46,457 nucleotides of DNA from Fen-999 sp035654135 (GTDB lineage Bacteria; Pseudomonadota; Gammaproteobacteria; Burkholderiales; Rhodocyclaceae): contig DASRXN010000043.1 of the NCBI GenBank assembly GCA_035654135.1, forward strand, positions 1 through 46,457, in the 5' to 3' direction. A program made the translations under genes and the position numbers. Shown in pieces: positions 7,218-15,687 of the stretch (position 1 is the first letter of the stretch; every line of letters begins with the position of its first letter). The notes beneath the pieces are model-generated. The model ran no database searches, was not told the origin of the DNA, and saw only the letters and a program-made list of their open reading frames with translations.

Positions 7218-7858
7218 TCCTTGGGACAATCGATGGCTTCCACTGCCTGCCCGGTCAACTGCTTGTTCAGCAGTTCGGATTCGCCGCGGACATCGAGGAT
7301 GACCTTCTCGGACTTGCGGGGCTGGGGGGCGATCTTTGCCGACTTGATGCCTTTCTTGTTCAGCCGCTGGAGAAAGTCCTTGGCGGCGTCCTCCTTGTAG
7401 AAAAGCCCGAGCGAGAGGGCGCCGCGAGTCGGTCCGTCCTTGTCGACTACGAAGAAGTCGTTGATGCCGGCATGCTTGAGTTCGGCGGCCGGGTTTTCCG
7501 TTCCCTTGCCGGCGCCGGCTGGAATGTACACCCAGTAACTGGTCTCCTCGACAGCGACCGGCACCGCCACGCCGCCTTTCTCCGTCAGCGCCTTCTTGAG
7601 CTTGTCTGCATCAGCTGCCGCCATGGGGCCGACGCGCCGGCAGACAGTGATCGGCAAGGCTGCGGCAACAGGGGCCGGCGCGGCGACGGCCGGTGCAGGG
7701 CTTTCCGCCTGCGCGGTAACCCGCAGGCGTTCGGACTGCAACTGGGCATTCAGCCGCTCCGGCTCGCGACCTTCGTTCCCACCACCCAGGTAACCCTCCG
7801 CCCAGACGAAGAACACCAAATTGGCAAGAATGAACAGCAGGAAGACGATGCGAGCCAC
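7214..7858 (-). CDS. SPOR-domain membrane protein
   Basis: The 214-aa product has one N-terminal membrane anchor (residues 4-20, IVFLLFILANLVFFVWA), an Ala/Pro/Glu-rich linker, and a domain of about 75 residues with the SPOR pattern: VCRRVGPMAAADADKLKKAL, a strand SYWVYIPA, a second helix with AAELKHAGINDFFVV, and LGLFYKEDAAKDFLQRL. SPOR domains bind peptidoglycan lacking stem peptides, usually at division septa. Its placement just before coaE and zapD fits a link to division, but this is inference. It overlaps coaE by 4 nt. Confidence 0.8.
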   Translation of the reverse strand: MARIVFLLFILANLVFFVWAEGYLGGGNEGREPERLNAQLQSERLRVTAQAESPAPAVAAPAPVAAALPITVCRRVGPMAAADADKLKKALTEKGGVAVPVAVEETSYWVYIPAGAGKGTENPAAELKHAGINDFFVVDKDGPTRGALSLGLFYKEDAAKDFLQRLNKKGIKSAKIAPQPRKSEKVILDVRGESELLNKQLTGQAVEAIDCPKE

Positions 7859-7866
7859 GGATCTCG

Positions 7867-9234
7867 TCAGCCGACCTTGGGCAAATGCGCCAGCGACGCC
7901 TCGACCGCTTCGCGCGGATAGTCGTAGTCTTCGAGCGCACCGGCGAAGTAGCGGTCATAGGAGGCCATGTCGAAGTGCCCGTGGCCGGAAAGGTTGAACA
8001 GCAACGTCTTCGGTTCACCGGTGGCCTTGCAGCGTAGTGCCTCGTCGATGCAGGCACGAATCGCGTGACAGGACTCTGGCGCCGGGATGATGCCTTCGGC
8101 GCGCGCGAACTGCACGCCCGCCTCGAAGGTGGCCTTCTGCGGCACGGCGACCGCCTCGATCAGCTTCTCGTGGAAGAGCTGCGACACCAGTGGCGAATCG
8201 CCGTGGTAGCGCAGGCCGCCGGCGTGGATGCCCGGCGGCATGAAGTCGTGGCCCAGCGTGTACATCTTCATCAGCGGCGTGTAGCCGGTGGCATCGCCGA
8301 AGTCGTAGGCATAAACACCCTTGGTCAGCGTCGGGCACGAGGTCGGCTCGACGGCCACCATGCGCAGGTTCTTCGCCTTGGGATCGCCAGCCGCCTTGTC
8401 GGCAAAGAATGGGAAGGCGATGCCGGCGAAGTTGGAGCCGCCACCGCAAGGGGCGAAGATCATGTCGGGATACTCGCCGATCTTGGCCAGTTGCTTCTTG
8501 GCCTCCTGGCCGATCACGGTCTGGTGCAGCAACACGTGATTGAGCACCGAGCCAAGCGCGTAATTGGTATCGGCGCGGCCTGCCGCCTCCTCGACCGCCT
8601 CGGAGATGGCGATGCCCAGCGAACCCTGGTTGTCCGGATCGCGGGCCAGTATGTCGCGACCGGCCTGGGTCATGTCGGTCGGGCTGGCGAACACCTCGGC
8701 ACCCCAAGTCTGCATCATGGAGCGACGGAAGGGCTTCTGGTTGTAGCTGACCTTGACCATGTACACCCGCACGGCGACACCGAACATCTGGCCGGCGAAG
8801 GCGAGCGAGCTGCCCCATTGTCCGGCGCCCGTCTCGGTGGACAAGCGGGAAATACCAGCCTGCTTGTTGTAGAACGCCTGCGGCACGGCGGTGTTCGGCT
8901 TGTGCGAACCTGCCGGCGACACCGCCTCGTTCTTGTAGAAGATTTTGGCTGGCGTGCCCAACGCCTTTTCGAGCCGGTGCGCACGGTAGAGCGGCGACGG
9001 CCGCCACAGGCGATAAGCTTCGCGCACTTCCTCGGGGATGGCGATCCAGCGCTCGCCCGACATTTCCTGCTCAAGCAGATTGCCGGGGAAAATGGCGAGC
9101 ATCTTTTCCGGCGGTACCGGCTGGCCGTCCGGCCCCAGCGGCGGTGAAGGCGGATTAGGCATGTCGGCGACGACGTTGTACCAGTGGGTCGGAATGTCGT
9201 TTTCTTCGAGCAGGATCTTGGTTGGTTCAGCCAT
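7867..9234 (-). CDS. TrpB2-type PLP-dependent tryptophan synthase beta-like protein
   Basis: The 455-aa protein belongs to the TrpB-like (TrpB2) subfamily, longer than the usual 400-aa TrpB. It shows the N-terminal extension THWYNVVADMPNPP, the PLP-lysine motif GSHKPN (K112), the ETGAGQWGSSLA segment, the phosphate-binding loop PCGGGSNFAG, and LSGHGHFD near the end. TrpB2 enzymes condense indole and serine, often without a TrpA partner. No trpA or other trp genes are nearby, and a canonical trpB elsewhere in the genome would be expected. It precedes the SPOR gene by 8 bp, so they may be co-transcribed. Confidence 0.88.
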   Translation of the reverse strand: MAEPTKILLEENDIPTHWYNVVADMPNPPSPPLGPDGQPVPPEKMLAIFPGNLLEQEMSGERWIAIPEEVREAYRLWRPSPLYRAHRLEKALGTPAKIFYKNEAVSPAGSHKPNTAVPQAFYNKQAGISRLSTETGAGQWGSSLAFAGQMFGVAVRVYMVKVSYNQKPFRRSMMQTWGAEVFASPTDMTQAGRDILARDPDNQGSLGIAISEAVEEAAGRADTNYALGSVLNHVLLHQTVIGQEAKKQLAKIGEYPDMIFAPCGGGSNFAGIAFPFFADKAAGDPKAKNLRMVAVEPTSCPTLTKGVYAYDFGDATGYTPLMKMYTLGHDFMPPGIHAGGLRYHGDSPLVSQLFHEKLIEAVAVPQKATFEAGVQFARAEGIIPAPESCHAIRACIDEALRCKATGEPKTLLFNLSGHGHFDMASYDRYFAGALEDYDYPREAVEASLAHLPKVG

Positions 9235-9310
9235 GTTCTTCTCCCTCTGAATGGTTACCGATAAAGCCGGCTAAGTTACCGTTTTCCGGCATCAGGTCAA
9301 GTGATGCAGA

Positions 9311-10723
9311 TCAACGCACCCTCACCGTATATTCGAGCGTGGTCTTGCCGCCCGCCGGCACCTGAACCTGCCACACGGCGGAGTGGGCATCGCCCTTGGC
9401 GTGCGGCTGGCTTTCGGTCGCCATTTCCCAGTCACCGGGCATCGGTTCCACCAGCTTTACCGTCACCGGAAGCTCCTTTGCATTGTTGAATTCGATGCGC
9501 CAGGCTGTTTCGTAGACGGGATTCGGCTTGCCGGCGACTTGCCGGAAGCTGGTTTGCTTGCGCGTCGCCGTAACATCGAAGGCATTGCCCATCTTCAACC
9601 GGACCTTGTCGTTCTTCGCCGTGTGGTCAATGCCGTCCTCGCCAATGAAGATCGCGTTGCCCTTCGAGTCCTTCTTGTACACGCGCACCACGCCCTTGGG
9701 CAGCGGCTTGCCGAGGTCGCCGCCGGCATTCTCGAACTCGAGGAAGACGGCGATCTTCTGCTTGCGGCCGAGATCCGAGGCCTGGCTCTGGTAGTACCAG
9801 CCCTCGCCAGCAAGCAGATATTCCTTCTTCACCGGCACGGCGGCTGCAGACAGCAGCGCCACCTGCTTGGTCTGGTTGTCGAGGATTGTCGTCGACCGGC
9901 CAAGCGTGTAGAGGTGATAGTCGAACACTTCCTCGCGAGCCATCTCCCTGGCCATGGGCGCTGCCATGGCGACCGCGACGCCCTTGGCCGCGAAGTCCTG
10001 GCGCACGCGATTGACGTCGCCGGCCACCAGTTGCAGTTTGGCGTTCTCGAAAGCAGTGCCACTCTGATTGGTCAGGGTCACCCAGCCGGCCAGATCCAGT
10101 TTCGTTTCGTCGCCCGCCAGTTCCGCCACGTAATCGGCCTTCCATGAAAGGCCGCCGGAGAGATAGGAAAGCTCGGCGGTCTGTTTTCCCGCCGAGGCGC
10201 TCTCCAGCTTCACCACCAGCGTCGGCCGCTCGCGCAGGTTGGCCGGGATGTTGTTGAAAGTCAGCCGTCCCGGCACGCCGGTCTCGATACGGTCGGCGAA
10301 CTTCAGCACCGTGCCGCCGTTGGTGGCCAGCACTTGCGCCGTCTCGCGCGTCTCGGCGCCCGTGGCGGGGTTGGTGCGAATCACCATGACGTTCTGGCCA
10401 ACGTACTTGTCAAGCAGTTTTTGCGGCGTCAGCAGATCGAAGTCGAAGTTCTGCTCGATCAGCCGCAGCGGCGCGCCCGTCACGGCACGCAGGCTCGCCG
10501 TCTCCGGTCGCATCTTTGCCGAGACATCGCGCAGGGCAATGTCGTTCACGCCCTTGTCCAGGTCCAGCCGGCGCACTTCCTTGATCAGCGCCAGCGAATC
10601 GTTGTAGATGGCCACGGCCACCTCGTCCCGATCCTCGGCGCGATTGACCTTCTCGGCGGCCTGGACAGCGAAAGTCAGCCATGGCAACACGCCGATGACG
10701 GTGAATGTAGCGATGCGACGCAT
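9311..10723 (-). CDS. Exported DUF4139-domain protein
   Basis: The 470-aa product has a signal peptide (MRRIATFTVIGVLPWLTFAVQA, then AEKVNRAED). The body matches DUF4139: an early strand VAVAIYNDSLALIKEVRRLDL, the middle segment LSYLSGGLSWKADYVAEL, WVTLTNQSGTAFENAKLQLVAGDVN, and a C-terminal beta-rich part with WRIEFNNAKELPVTVKLVEPMPGDWE. These proteins are exported and of unknown function. AAAGGCGG lies upstream of the start. It is 76 bp ahead of the TrpB2 gene on the same strand and divergent from the gene at 10866. Confidence 0.8.
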   Translation of the reverse strand: MRRIATFTVIGVLPWLTFAVQAAEKVNRAEDRDEVAVAIYNDSLALIKEVRRLDLDKGVNDIALRDVSAKMRPETASLRAVTGAPLRLIEQNFDFDLLTPQKLLDKYVGQNVMVIRTNPATGAETRETAQVLATNGGTVLKFADRIETGVPGRLTFNNIPANLRERPTLVVKLESASAGKQTAELSYLSGGLSWKADYVAELAGDETKLDLAGWVTLTNQSGTAFENAKLQLVAGDVNRVRQDFAAKGVAVAMAAPMAREMAREEVFDYHLYTLGRSTTILDNQTKQVALLSAAAVPVKKEYLLAGEGWYYQSQASDLGRKQKIAVFLEFENAGGDLGKPLPKGVVRVYKKDSKGNAIFIGEDGIDHTAKNDKVRLKMGNAFDVTATRKQTSFRQVAGKPNPVYETAWRIEFNNAKELPVTVKLVEPMPGDWEMATESQPHAKGDAHSAVWQVQVPAGGKTTLEYTVRVR

Positions 10724-10865
10724 GCTTCTATCCGCCTTTCCTTGACGAAAATCACGAAGCCGAAAGCATAGAGCGAATTGAAGCCGCCGTAACCATCTTT
10801 CATTTGCGGCGCCGCGCCGGCGCGCCTATCCTCGCCACCAGCCGCAATCATCGAGGTGCCTGCCC

Positions 10866-12029
10866 ATGCAGTCCGGACCCAGAGAGATCGTCACCCCTTA
10901 TCGCCCGATTCCGCTCGACGTTCCGGAGGGCATGAAGCCGAACGAGTTCTTCAACAGCACGGAGAACCTCGCCGACCTGGTGCACAACAACGGCCTGGTG
11001 CAGAACCCGGAAGGCCTGCTGCTCTACCGCAAGGCGCTAGGCCACAGCAATGTCTTCGACGCCTCGATCATCTACAACACGTCGCAGAGCATTCTCGATC
11101 CGCTCGGTCGGCCAGTGCGGCGCACGCAGGTGCCGGAAGCGGTGAAGAACGTCTGGAACCGCATGAACCAGATCATCATGGAGTTCATGCTCGAGCGTTA
11201 CCCGGATCCGGAGGCGCATCTCGTCCTCGCGGGCGAGGCCAGCCTCGACGCCACCTGGCCGCTGACGTCGCCCGGCGTGCCGAGCATCCGCATGCTGCAC
11301 AACCATTTCATCGTCTTCGACAAGGAGGCGTTGCGTGCCGCGCCATTGGCCGACACCAACAATCCCAACCTCACCGATGGCGGCCAGCATTCGCTGTTCC
11401 AGGCGCACATGCGCGATGTCTATCGCGCCTTCTTCGACGAGCTCGACCTGAAAATCCTCCGGCCCTGCCAGCCCGGCTCCTGCCGCATCGCACTCTCTGG
11501 CTATCCGCAGGGCCTGCCGAGCTGGGAAATCCGCGGCGGCGTGGAAATGCTGAAGGAAGTTCGCTTCTGGAAGGAGTACGACATCATCCTCAAGGGCTTC
11601 ATCGATTTCTACCGGACTTTCTTCAGCCAGGTGTCGACGCGCAACGCGCCGCTGCCGCGCGATATCTATTTCCCCGAACTGGTCGAAGCAAGGCTGCAGT
11701 TCGACAACGACTTTCTCAGCACCGCCAAGATGGTGCGCGACCGCTGCATCCATGATGCCAAGTACGCCAACGCCATCCGCTGGCAGCCCGCCTTCAAGCA
11801 ACTGATCTACCGCAACGACGAAGGCAGACTCATCGTCACCATCAGCCAGAACTCGATCGGCAACGCCATCACCGAACTGCTGGGCGTGGTGGTCAAGCGC
11901 GAGCCCGACGCGGACGCCTACGCCCGCGCCGAACCCGGTCTGATCGAGCAGTTGCTGGAAGTGCGCCGGCGCCTGGTCGCGGCCGATTGCGGCACCGGCA
12001 TCGCCACCACGCAGTGGGAAGCGACGTAG
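10866..12029 (+). CDS. Conserved-looking hypothetical protein, 387 aa
   Basis: I do not recognise this family. The product lacks a signal peptide and membrane segments and looks like a soluble cytoplasmic enzyme. Features include a clustered segment MLHNHFIVFDKEAL near residue 143, which faintly recalls nucleotidyl-transferase His motifs without meeting the HIT pattern, a CQPGSC pair near 203-208, and an aromatic-rich helix around GFIDFYRTFFSQ. The C-terminal part has NSIGNAITELLGVVVKRE. A GAGG site lies about 9 nt upstream of the ATG. It stands alone, divergent from the DUF4139 gene and convergent with the TRAP binding protein. Intact frame and normal base composition support a real, possibly enzymatic, protein. 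Confidence 0.72.
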   Translation: MQSGPREIVTPYRPIPLDVPEGMKPNEFFNSTENLADLVHNNGLVQNPEGLLLYRKALGHSNVFDASIIYNTSQSILDPLGRPVRRTQVPEAVKNVWNRMNQIIMEFMLERYPDPEAHLVLAGEASLDATWPLTSPGVPSIRMLHNHFIVFDKEALRAAPLADTNNPNLTDGGQHSLFQAHMRDVYRAFFDELDLKILRPCQPGSCRIALSGYPQGLPSWEIRGGVEMLKEVRFWKEYDIILKGFIDFYRTFFSQVSTRNAPLPRDIYFPELVEARLQFDNDFLSTAKMVRDRCIHDAKYANAIRWQPAFKQLIYRNDEGRLIVTISQNSIGNAITELLGVVVKREPDADAYARAEPGLIEQLLEVRRRLVAADCGTGIATTQWEAT

Positions 12030-12044
12030 GCCCTGGGGTGCCGA

Positions 12045-13538
12045 TTACTTAACCAGGCTGCATTCCTCGCCTGCGGCCAAGCCTGTCCTTGCCGGAAATC
12101 TGCCCGGAGTAAACTTCGTTGCGCCGATACTCGCGGCGTACTGCGCTAGCGCGCTCGATATGACGGCGAAGTCTTTTTGCGCGGCTGTCTTGTCGTTCGG
12201 ATTGGCCGGGCCGGCAAGCGATGCCAAGTAGTCATTTGTCGCTTCGTGCAGAACCGTCAACGCATCGTCCGGCCATCGGGCCATCGTGATGGCGGCACTG
12301 ACCGGTTTGCCATCGGTCAATCGCAGGGCGCCATTCAGGGTGCGCTGATTGATGCCCTTGTTGAAGTCCAGCATGGCTTTGAGTTTTGTGCATTCCACCG
12401 ACTCGGCCGCATTGTAGGATTCAACCACCGACTCCTTGGCTGCTCTCGTTATGGCTCCTTGCTGGGCGGCGTTCAGGCTGTTCCATATGGCTTTGTCGAT
12501 GTGCATCCACGATATGAGGAACGGCTGATGCCATGAGGGATGATGGGCGTAGCGGGCGCCGATCTGACCGATGTTTTGCGAGCAGTTGGTGGCGGTGCCC
12601 GGTGGAATCGGAAACGCAAGCGCCGGGCCGCAATCCAATTGACCGGCATCCGGGTTGCCCAGAGGAGCGGTCGCGGTAGCCTCCTTTACCGGAAAGAAAT
12701 CAGCGAGGTCGTCATACGGGTTAACGTATTCGAAACCCTGGATAGTGCCTCTTTGCATCGGCAGCAGAACCGACTGGCCTCCCACTGGCGGATAGAACGT
12801 GAGCGTCTTGGCAGGAATGGTGCCGCGTTTCACCAACAGGTCGCAGGCGCGATCGACGATATCCTGCGGCGGCGCCAAGTAGCGAATTCGCCAGCCCGAA
12901 GAGCAAAGCCCCGCCAGTCCAACGCCGTCGCCCTGGCTCAGGCAATCCGCGTCCCCTGCGTTGCAGTCGGGCTTGCCTATGGGTCTTGGAAAATAGCCCG
13001 AACCCTGCATGGTGCTTCCCACGACCGGAAGCACGATTTGCGTCCCCCCTCGGCTATCCAGTAGCGACTGTGCCAACTCAAGGCCGTTGCCACTGAATCC
13101 ATCTATCCTCGCGTCGTAAATAAATCCGAGCATTTGCTCGAACCCAATTCCAAACGGCACCGAGTTATAGATGAAGCCCCAGCTTGGCTCTGACACCACC
13201 GGCTTGGGGGCGGCCCCCTTGTCGGCAAATTGTATGCCGGCACGTAATGCGCTTACCTCACGGCCCGTGCGTTGATCTCGCTGGAAGACGACTTTTTGTC
13301 CGGCCGGCAATGCATCGGGCCCATTTTCATCGGTGTAATCCTTGACCTTCTCGATGAAAATCCTCAGGGCGCCGTAACCTGGATCCCTCGGATCTGTGGA
13401 TGTGCCGGTGCCGCGCCCAATGGTTGGAGAGTTGCTGTATTCGTTGTATGGGATGATGACATCGGCAATCGCAGACTGGCTGGAAAACGCACCGCATCCC
13501 GCAATGGACAATGCCGACAGAGCCGTTGAGAGTTTCAT
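12045..13538 (-). CDS. TRAP-type (DctP-like) substrate-binding protein, enlarged and orphan
   Basis: The 497-aa product has an N-terminal export signal (MKLSTALSALSIAGC); IAGC could be a lipobox, or cleavage could occur later after SAIA. The C-terminal half matches DctP-type receptors of TRAP transporters: HHPSWHQPFLISWMHIDKAIWNSL, then AAQQGAITRAAKESVVESYN. Usual DctP proteins have about 330-360 residues, so this one is about 140 longer, with extra Cys-containing loops between about residues 170 and 310 (for example CNAGDADC). GGAAAGAAG precedes the ATG at 13538. No dctQ or dctM membrane genes are nearby, so it either serves a distant transporter or has another binding role. Confidence 0.7.
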   Translation of the reverse strand: MKLSTALSALSIAGCGAFSSQSAIADVIIPYNEYSNSPTIGRGTGTSTDPRDPGYGALRIFIEKVKDYTDENGPDALPAGQKVVFQRDQRTGREVSALRAGIQFADKGAAPKPVVSEPSWGFIYNSVPFGIGFEQMLGFIYDARIDGFSGNGLELAQSLLDSRGGTQIVLPVVGSTMQGSGYFPRPIGKPDCNAGDADCLSQGDGVGLAGLCSSGWRIRYLAPPQDIVDRACDLLVKRGTIPAKTLTFYPPVGGQSVLLPMQRGTIQGFEYVNPYDDLADFFPVKEATATAPLGNPDAGQLDCGPALAFPIPPGTATNCSQNIGQIGARYAHHPSWHQPFLISWMHIDKAIWNSLNAAQQGAITRAAKESVVESYNAAESVECTKLKAMLDFNKGINQRTLNGALRLTDGKPVSAAITMARWPDDALTVLHEATNDYLASLAGPANPNDKTAAQKDFAVISSALAQYAASIGATKFTPGRFPARTGLAAGEECSLVK

Positions 13539-13722
13539 CTTCTTTCCAATTGATGATTTCGGGCAGAACAATCAATCCGGGCTCCGCCTTCAGACGACAA
13601 GTACACTTGGCCGCCAATTCATCTTACTCGATTTATGCAATGTAGCCAGGCGCAGTCAGTCATCGCTCGGCGTGCTGCCACGGCTGACTCTTTAAAGCGA
13701 AGTGGCTGGTAGACTCGAACGC

Positions 13723-14235
13723 ATGAAGGCAATCCTTTTCCTGATACTGCTCTGCCTGGCCGACGCCAACGGGCTAGCCGTCGCGAAGACGCCCGGCGAA
13801 GTCGAGGTCGGTGGCGTTCTGCGCGAGGCACAGTTGCTGGGACTTTCCGGCCCCTCGCGAAAGCTATCGGAATTCCGGGGCAAGCCGCTGATCATCAACG
13901 TATGGGCCAGTTGGTGCGGCCCATGCCGACAGGAAATGGGCTCGCTTGAAAGGCTTTCCCGGCGCCATGGCGGCACGCGGTTACAGGTGATCGGCATCTC
14001 CACCGACGATTACGTCGAGCCTGCCAAAGCCGCCCTGCGAGCGTCGGGCATCACCTTCAGCAACTTCATCGACAGCAAGCTCTTGATGGAAAACATGCTG
14101 GGTGCCGACAAGATTCCCCTAACGCTATTGATTGATGGTCAGGGCCGAGTGCTCGGCAAGATCTACGGGGCAAAGGACTGGGATAGCCCCGAGGCAATCG
14201 AATTCATCGCCAAGTCCTTCCGCATCAAGATGTGA
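13723..14235 (+). CDS. TlpA/ResA-like exported thioredoxin-fold protein
   Basis: The 170-aa product has a signal peptide or anchor (MKAILFLILLCLADANGLAVA) and a TlpA-type thioredoxin fold: strand PLIINVWASWCGPC with active-site C65 and C68, QVIGISTDDY, and the cis-Pro region KIPLTLLIDGQGRVLG. Such proteins reduce periplasmic disulfides, often for cytochrome c maturation. A small cytochrome c gene lies just downstream on the opposite strand. A GTG at 13702 is an alternative start 7 codons upstream. Partner and electron donor are not shown by the sequence. Confidence 0.85.
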   Translation: MKAILFLILLCLADANGLAVAKTPGEVEVGGVLREAQLLGLSGPSRKLSEFRGKPLIINVWASWCGPCRQEMGSLERLSRRHGGTRLQVIGISTDDYVEPAKAALRASGITFSNFIDSKLLMENMLGADKIPLTLLIDGQGRVLGKIYGAKDWDSPEAIEFIAKSFRIKM

Positions 14236-14256
14236 TTTTCAACTTGGGCGCGCCGC

Positions 14257-14553
14257 CTACTTGAACTTGTAGTATTTCTGCGCCAGGTAGGCCGCGATGT
14301 TTTCCTCGTCCTCGGGGAACAAACCGGCGTTGGTCATCGAATTGCACGCGGCGACGCGCTGGCCAAGGGCGGTCCTGTTGTGGATGATTCGGTCGGGGCG
14401 CAAGTACATCTGCGAGCCATCGCCGCCATAACGCTTGACGTGGCAACTCACGCACTGTTTGTCGTGCAAGCGCTTGCCCTTGTCGATATCGACGGCGGCA
14501 AGAGCCGGTTGCAAGGCAACCGGCAGCAGCATCAGCATCATCACGCTGCGCAT
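14257..14553 (-). CDS. Small exported class I cytochrome c
   Basis: The 98-aa product has a signal peptide (residues 1 to about 19) and a single haem-binding motif CVSCH (C34, C37, H38) followed by a short cytochrome c fold ending in NIAAYLAQKYYKFK. The Met in the NSMTN segment could be the distal haem ligand. It follows the CHRD gene with only 5 bp between stop and ATG, so the two form one transcript. A TTG overlapping the CHRD stop is an alternative start three codons upstream. It probably carries electrons in the periplasm; the partner is unknown. Confidence 0.88.
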   Translation of the reverse strand: MRSVMMLMLLPVALQPALAAVDIDKGKRLHDKQCVSCHVKRYGGDGSQMYLRPDRIIHNRTALGQRVAACNSMTNAGLFPEDEENIAAYLAQKYYKFK

Positions 14554-14558
14554 GATGG

Positions 14559-15026
14559 TCAATAGCCCGGCCGCGACATCGGAGCGGCCATCGGCGGATT
14601 CAGTTGTCCGCGGATTTCCCCGCCCTTGTGCTCGGCGCTATGGACATTGACGTAGGTTTCGCCCGCCCGATAGGCCTGATACTGCGCCTCGGTCAACTTG
14701 GCGCCAGCCGGCACGGCCCAAGTGTTGTCGCCGCTCTTGGTCAAGGGAACCGCCACCGGTCCGTTGGCGCCCGCCTTGCCGAGGTGGATGTGCGCCATCG
14801 TCCCCGCCACGCCGGTCGTCGTGACACTGCCAGCCACTGTCATGTCGGAGTTGATGGTGAGGGTACCGCTGCCCGAGGCCGCGGTCGCAACCGGAGGCAC
14901 CTCCTGGTCGCCGGCCAGCTTGAGCTTTACCTCATCGGCAAGAGCGGAGATGGAAACTGCGGCCAGCGCTGCTGCCGCAAGGGTGCCCAGCAGCGCCGGG
15001 CGACCAAATCTCGAAATGGTATTCAT
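14559..15026 (-). CDS. Exported CHRD-domain protein
   Basis: The 155-aa product has a signal peptide (to about ALADE) and one CHRD domain: LKLAGDQEVPPVATAASGSG at the start, the conserved THIHLGKAG-like segment (here AHIHLGKAG), and VNVHSAEHKGGEIRGQL at the end. CHRD domains were named from chordin and also occur in bacterial exported proteins, where the role is unclear. The ATG at 15026 has GAGAGG upstream. It is the first gene of a two-gene unit with the cytochrome c and is divergent from the peroxiredoxin, sharing an intergenic region of 118 bp. Confidence 0.86.
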   Translation of the reverse strand: MNTISRFGRPALLGTLAAAALAAVSISALADEVKLKLAGDQEVPPVATAASGSGTLTINSDMTVAGSVTTTGVAGTMAHIHLGKAGANGPVAVPLTKSGDNTWAVPAGAKLTEAQYQAYRAGETYVNVHSAEHKGGEIRGQLNPPMAAPMSRPGY

Positions 15027-15097
15027 GGCGGCCTCTCGTGTCGGTTGTTGTAACAGACGGGGCTGCCGGGGCTGTCGCCCGGGCAACGTTACTCATA

Positions 15098-15124
15098 TAT
15101 AATGAACTTGACTGTGGTTGTCAA
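15098..15124 (+). promoter_or_regulatory. Possible -10 element and inverted repeat before the peroxiredoxin gene
   Basis: A perfect TATAAT lies at 15098-15103 with no good -35 in front of it. Just downstream TTGAC (15108-15112) and GTCAA (15120-15124) form an inverted repeat with 7-bp spacing. The arrangement in a divergent intergenic region could be a promoter with an operator. The arms are short and such repeats arise by chance, so support is weak. Confidence 0.3.
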
Positions 15125-15144
15125 CTATTCATCAGGAGGCCGCC

Positions 15145-15687
15145 ATGAAAAAGATATTTGCGCTGCTGACTTCCCTGCTGACACCGCCGGCGATGGCCGC
15201 CCTGAATGTCGGCGACGTGGCGCCTGATTTCTCGACTCAGGCCAGCCTGGGCGGCAAGGAATTCACCTACAGCCTGGCCGGGGCGCTCAAGCAGGGGCCG
15301 GTAGTCGTCTATTTCTATCCCGCGGCCTTCACCAAGGGCTGCACGATCGAGGCGCACAACTTCGCCGAAGCGATGCCGAAGTACAAGGAGCTCGGCGCCA
15401 GTGTGATCGGTGTTTCGAACGATACGATCGAGACTCTCAACAAGTTTTCGGTCAGCGAGTGCCAAAGCAAATTCCCGGTGGCCAGCGACAGCAGTCAGGC
15501 CATCATGAAGGCTTACGACGCGGTCCTGCTTTGGAAGACCAGCTATGCGAACCGGACCTCCTACGTGATCACACCGGACGGCAGGATCGCCTATCGCTAC
15601 TCCGACATGAGCCCCGACAAGCACGTCGAGAACACACTGGCAGCCGTGAGGGAGTGGGCGGGCACGAAGAAGCAGGCGTCGCCTTAA
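15145..15687 (+). CDS. Exported peroxiredoxin (AhpC/TSA, BCP/Prx5-like)
   Basis: The 180-aa product starts with a signal peptide (MKKIFALLTSLLTPPAMA), so this peroxidase acts outside the cytoplasm. The peroxidatic cysteine motif is YPAAFTKGCT (C66), and a second cysteine at C106 (SECQ) could form an intramolecular disulfide. VGDVAPDFS at the domain start and VITPDGRIAYRYSDM near the end are standard. AGGAGG lies 6 nt before the ATG. It is divergent from the CHRD-cytochrome c pair and close to a TlpA-like thioredoxin that could reduce it. Its stop overlaps the stop of the BCS1-like gene by 4 nt. Confidence 0.9.
   Translation: MKKIFALLTSLLTPPAMAALNVGDVAPDFSTQASLGGKEFTYSLAGALKQGPVVVYFYPAAFTKGCTIEAHNFAEAMPKYKELGASVIGVSNDTIETLNKFSVSECQSKFPVASDSSQAIMKAYDAVLLWKTSYANRTSYVITPDGRIAYRYSDMSPDKHVENTLAAVREWAGTKKQASP

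Noticed and set aside
9301..9314. GTGATGCAGATCAA, an FNR-like box upstream of the TrpB2 gene
   Set aside because: One mismatch from consensus; about one such match is expected by chance in 46 kb, and it overlaps the end of the DUF4139 gene.
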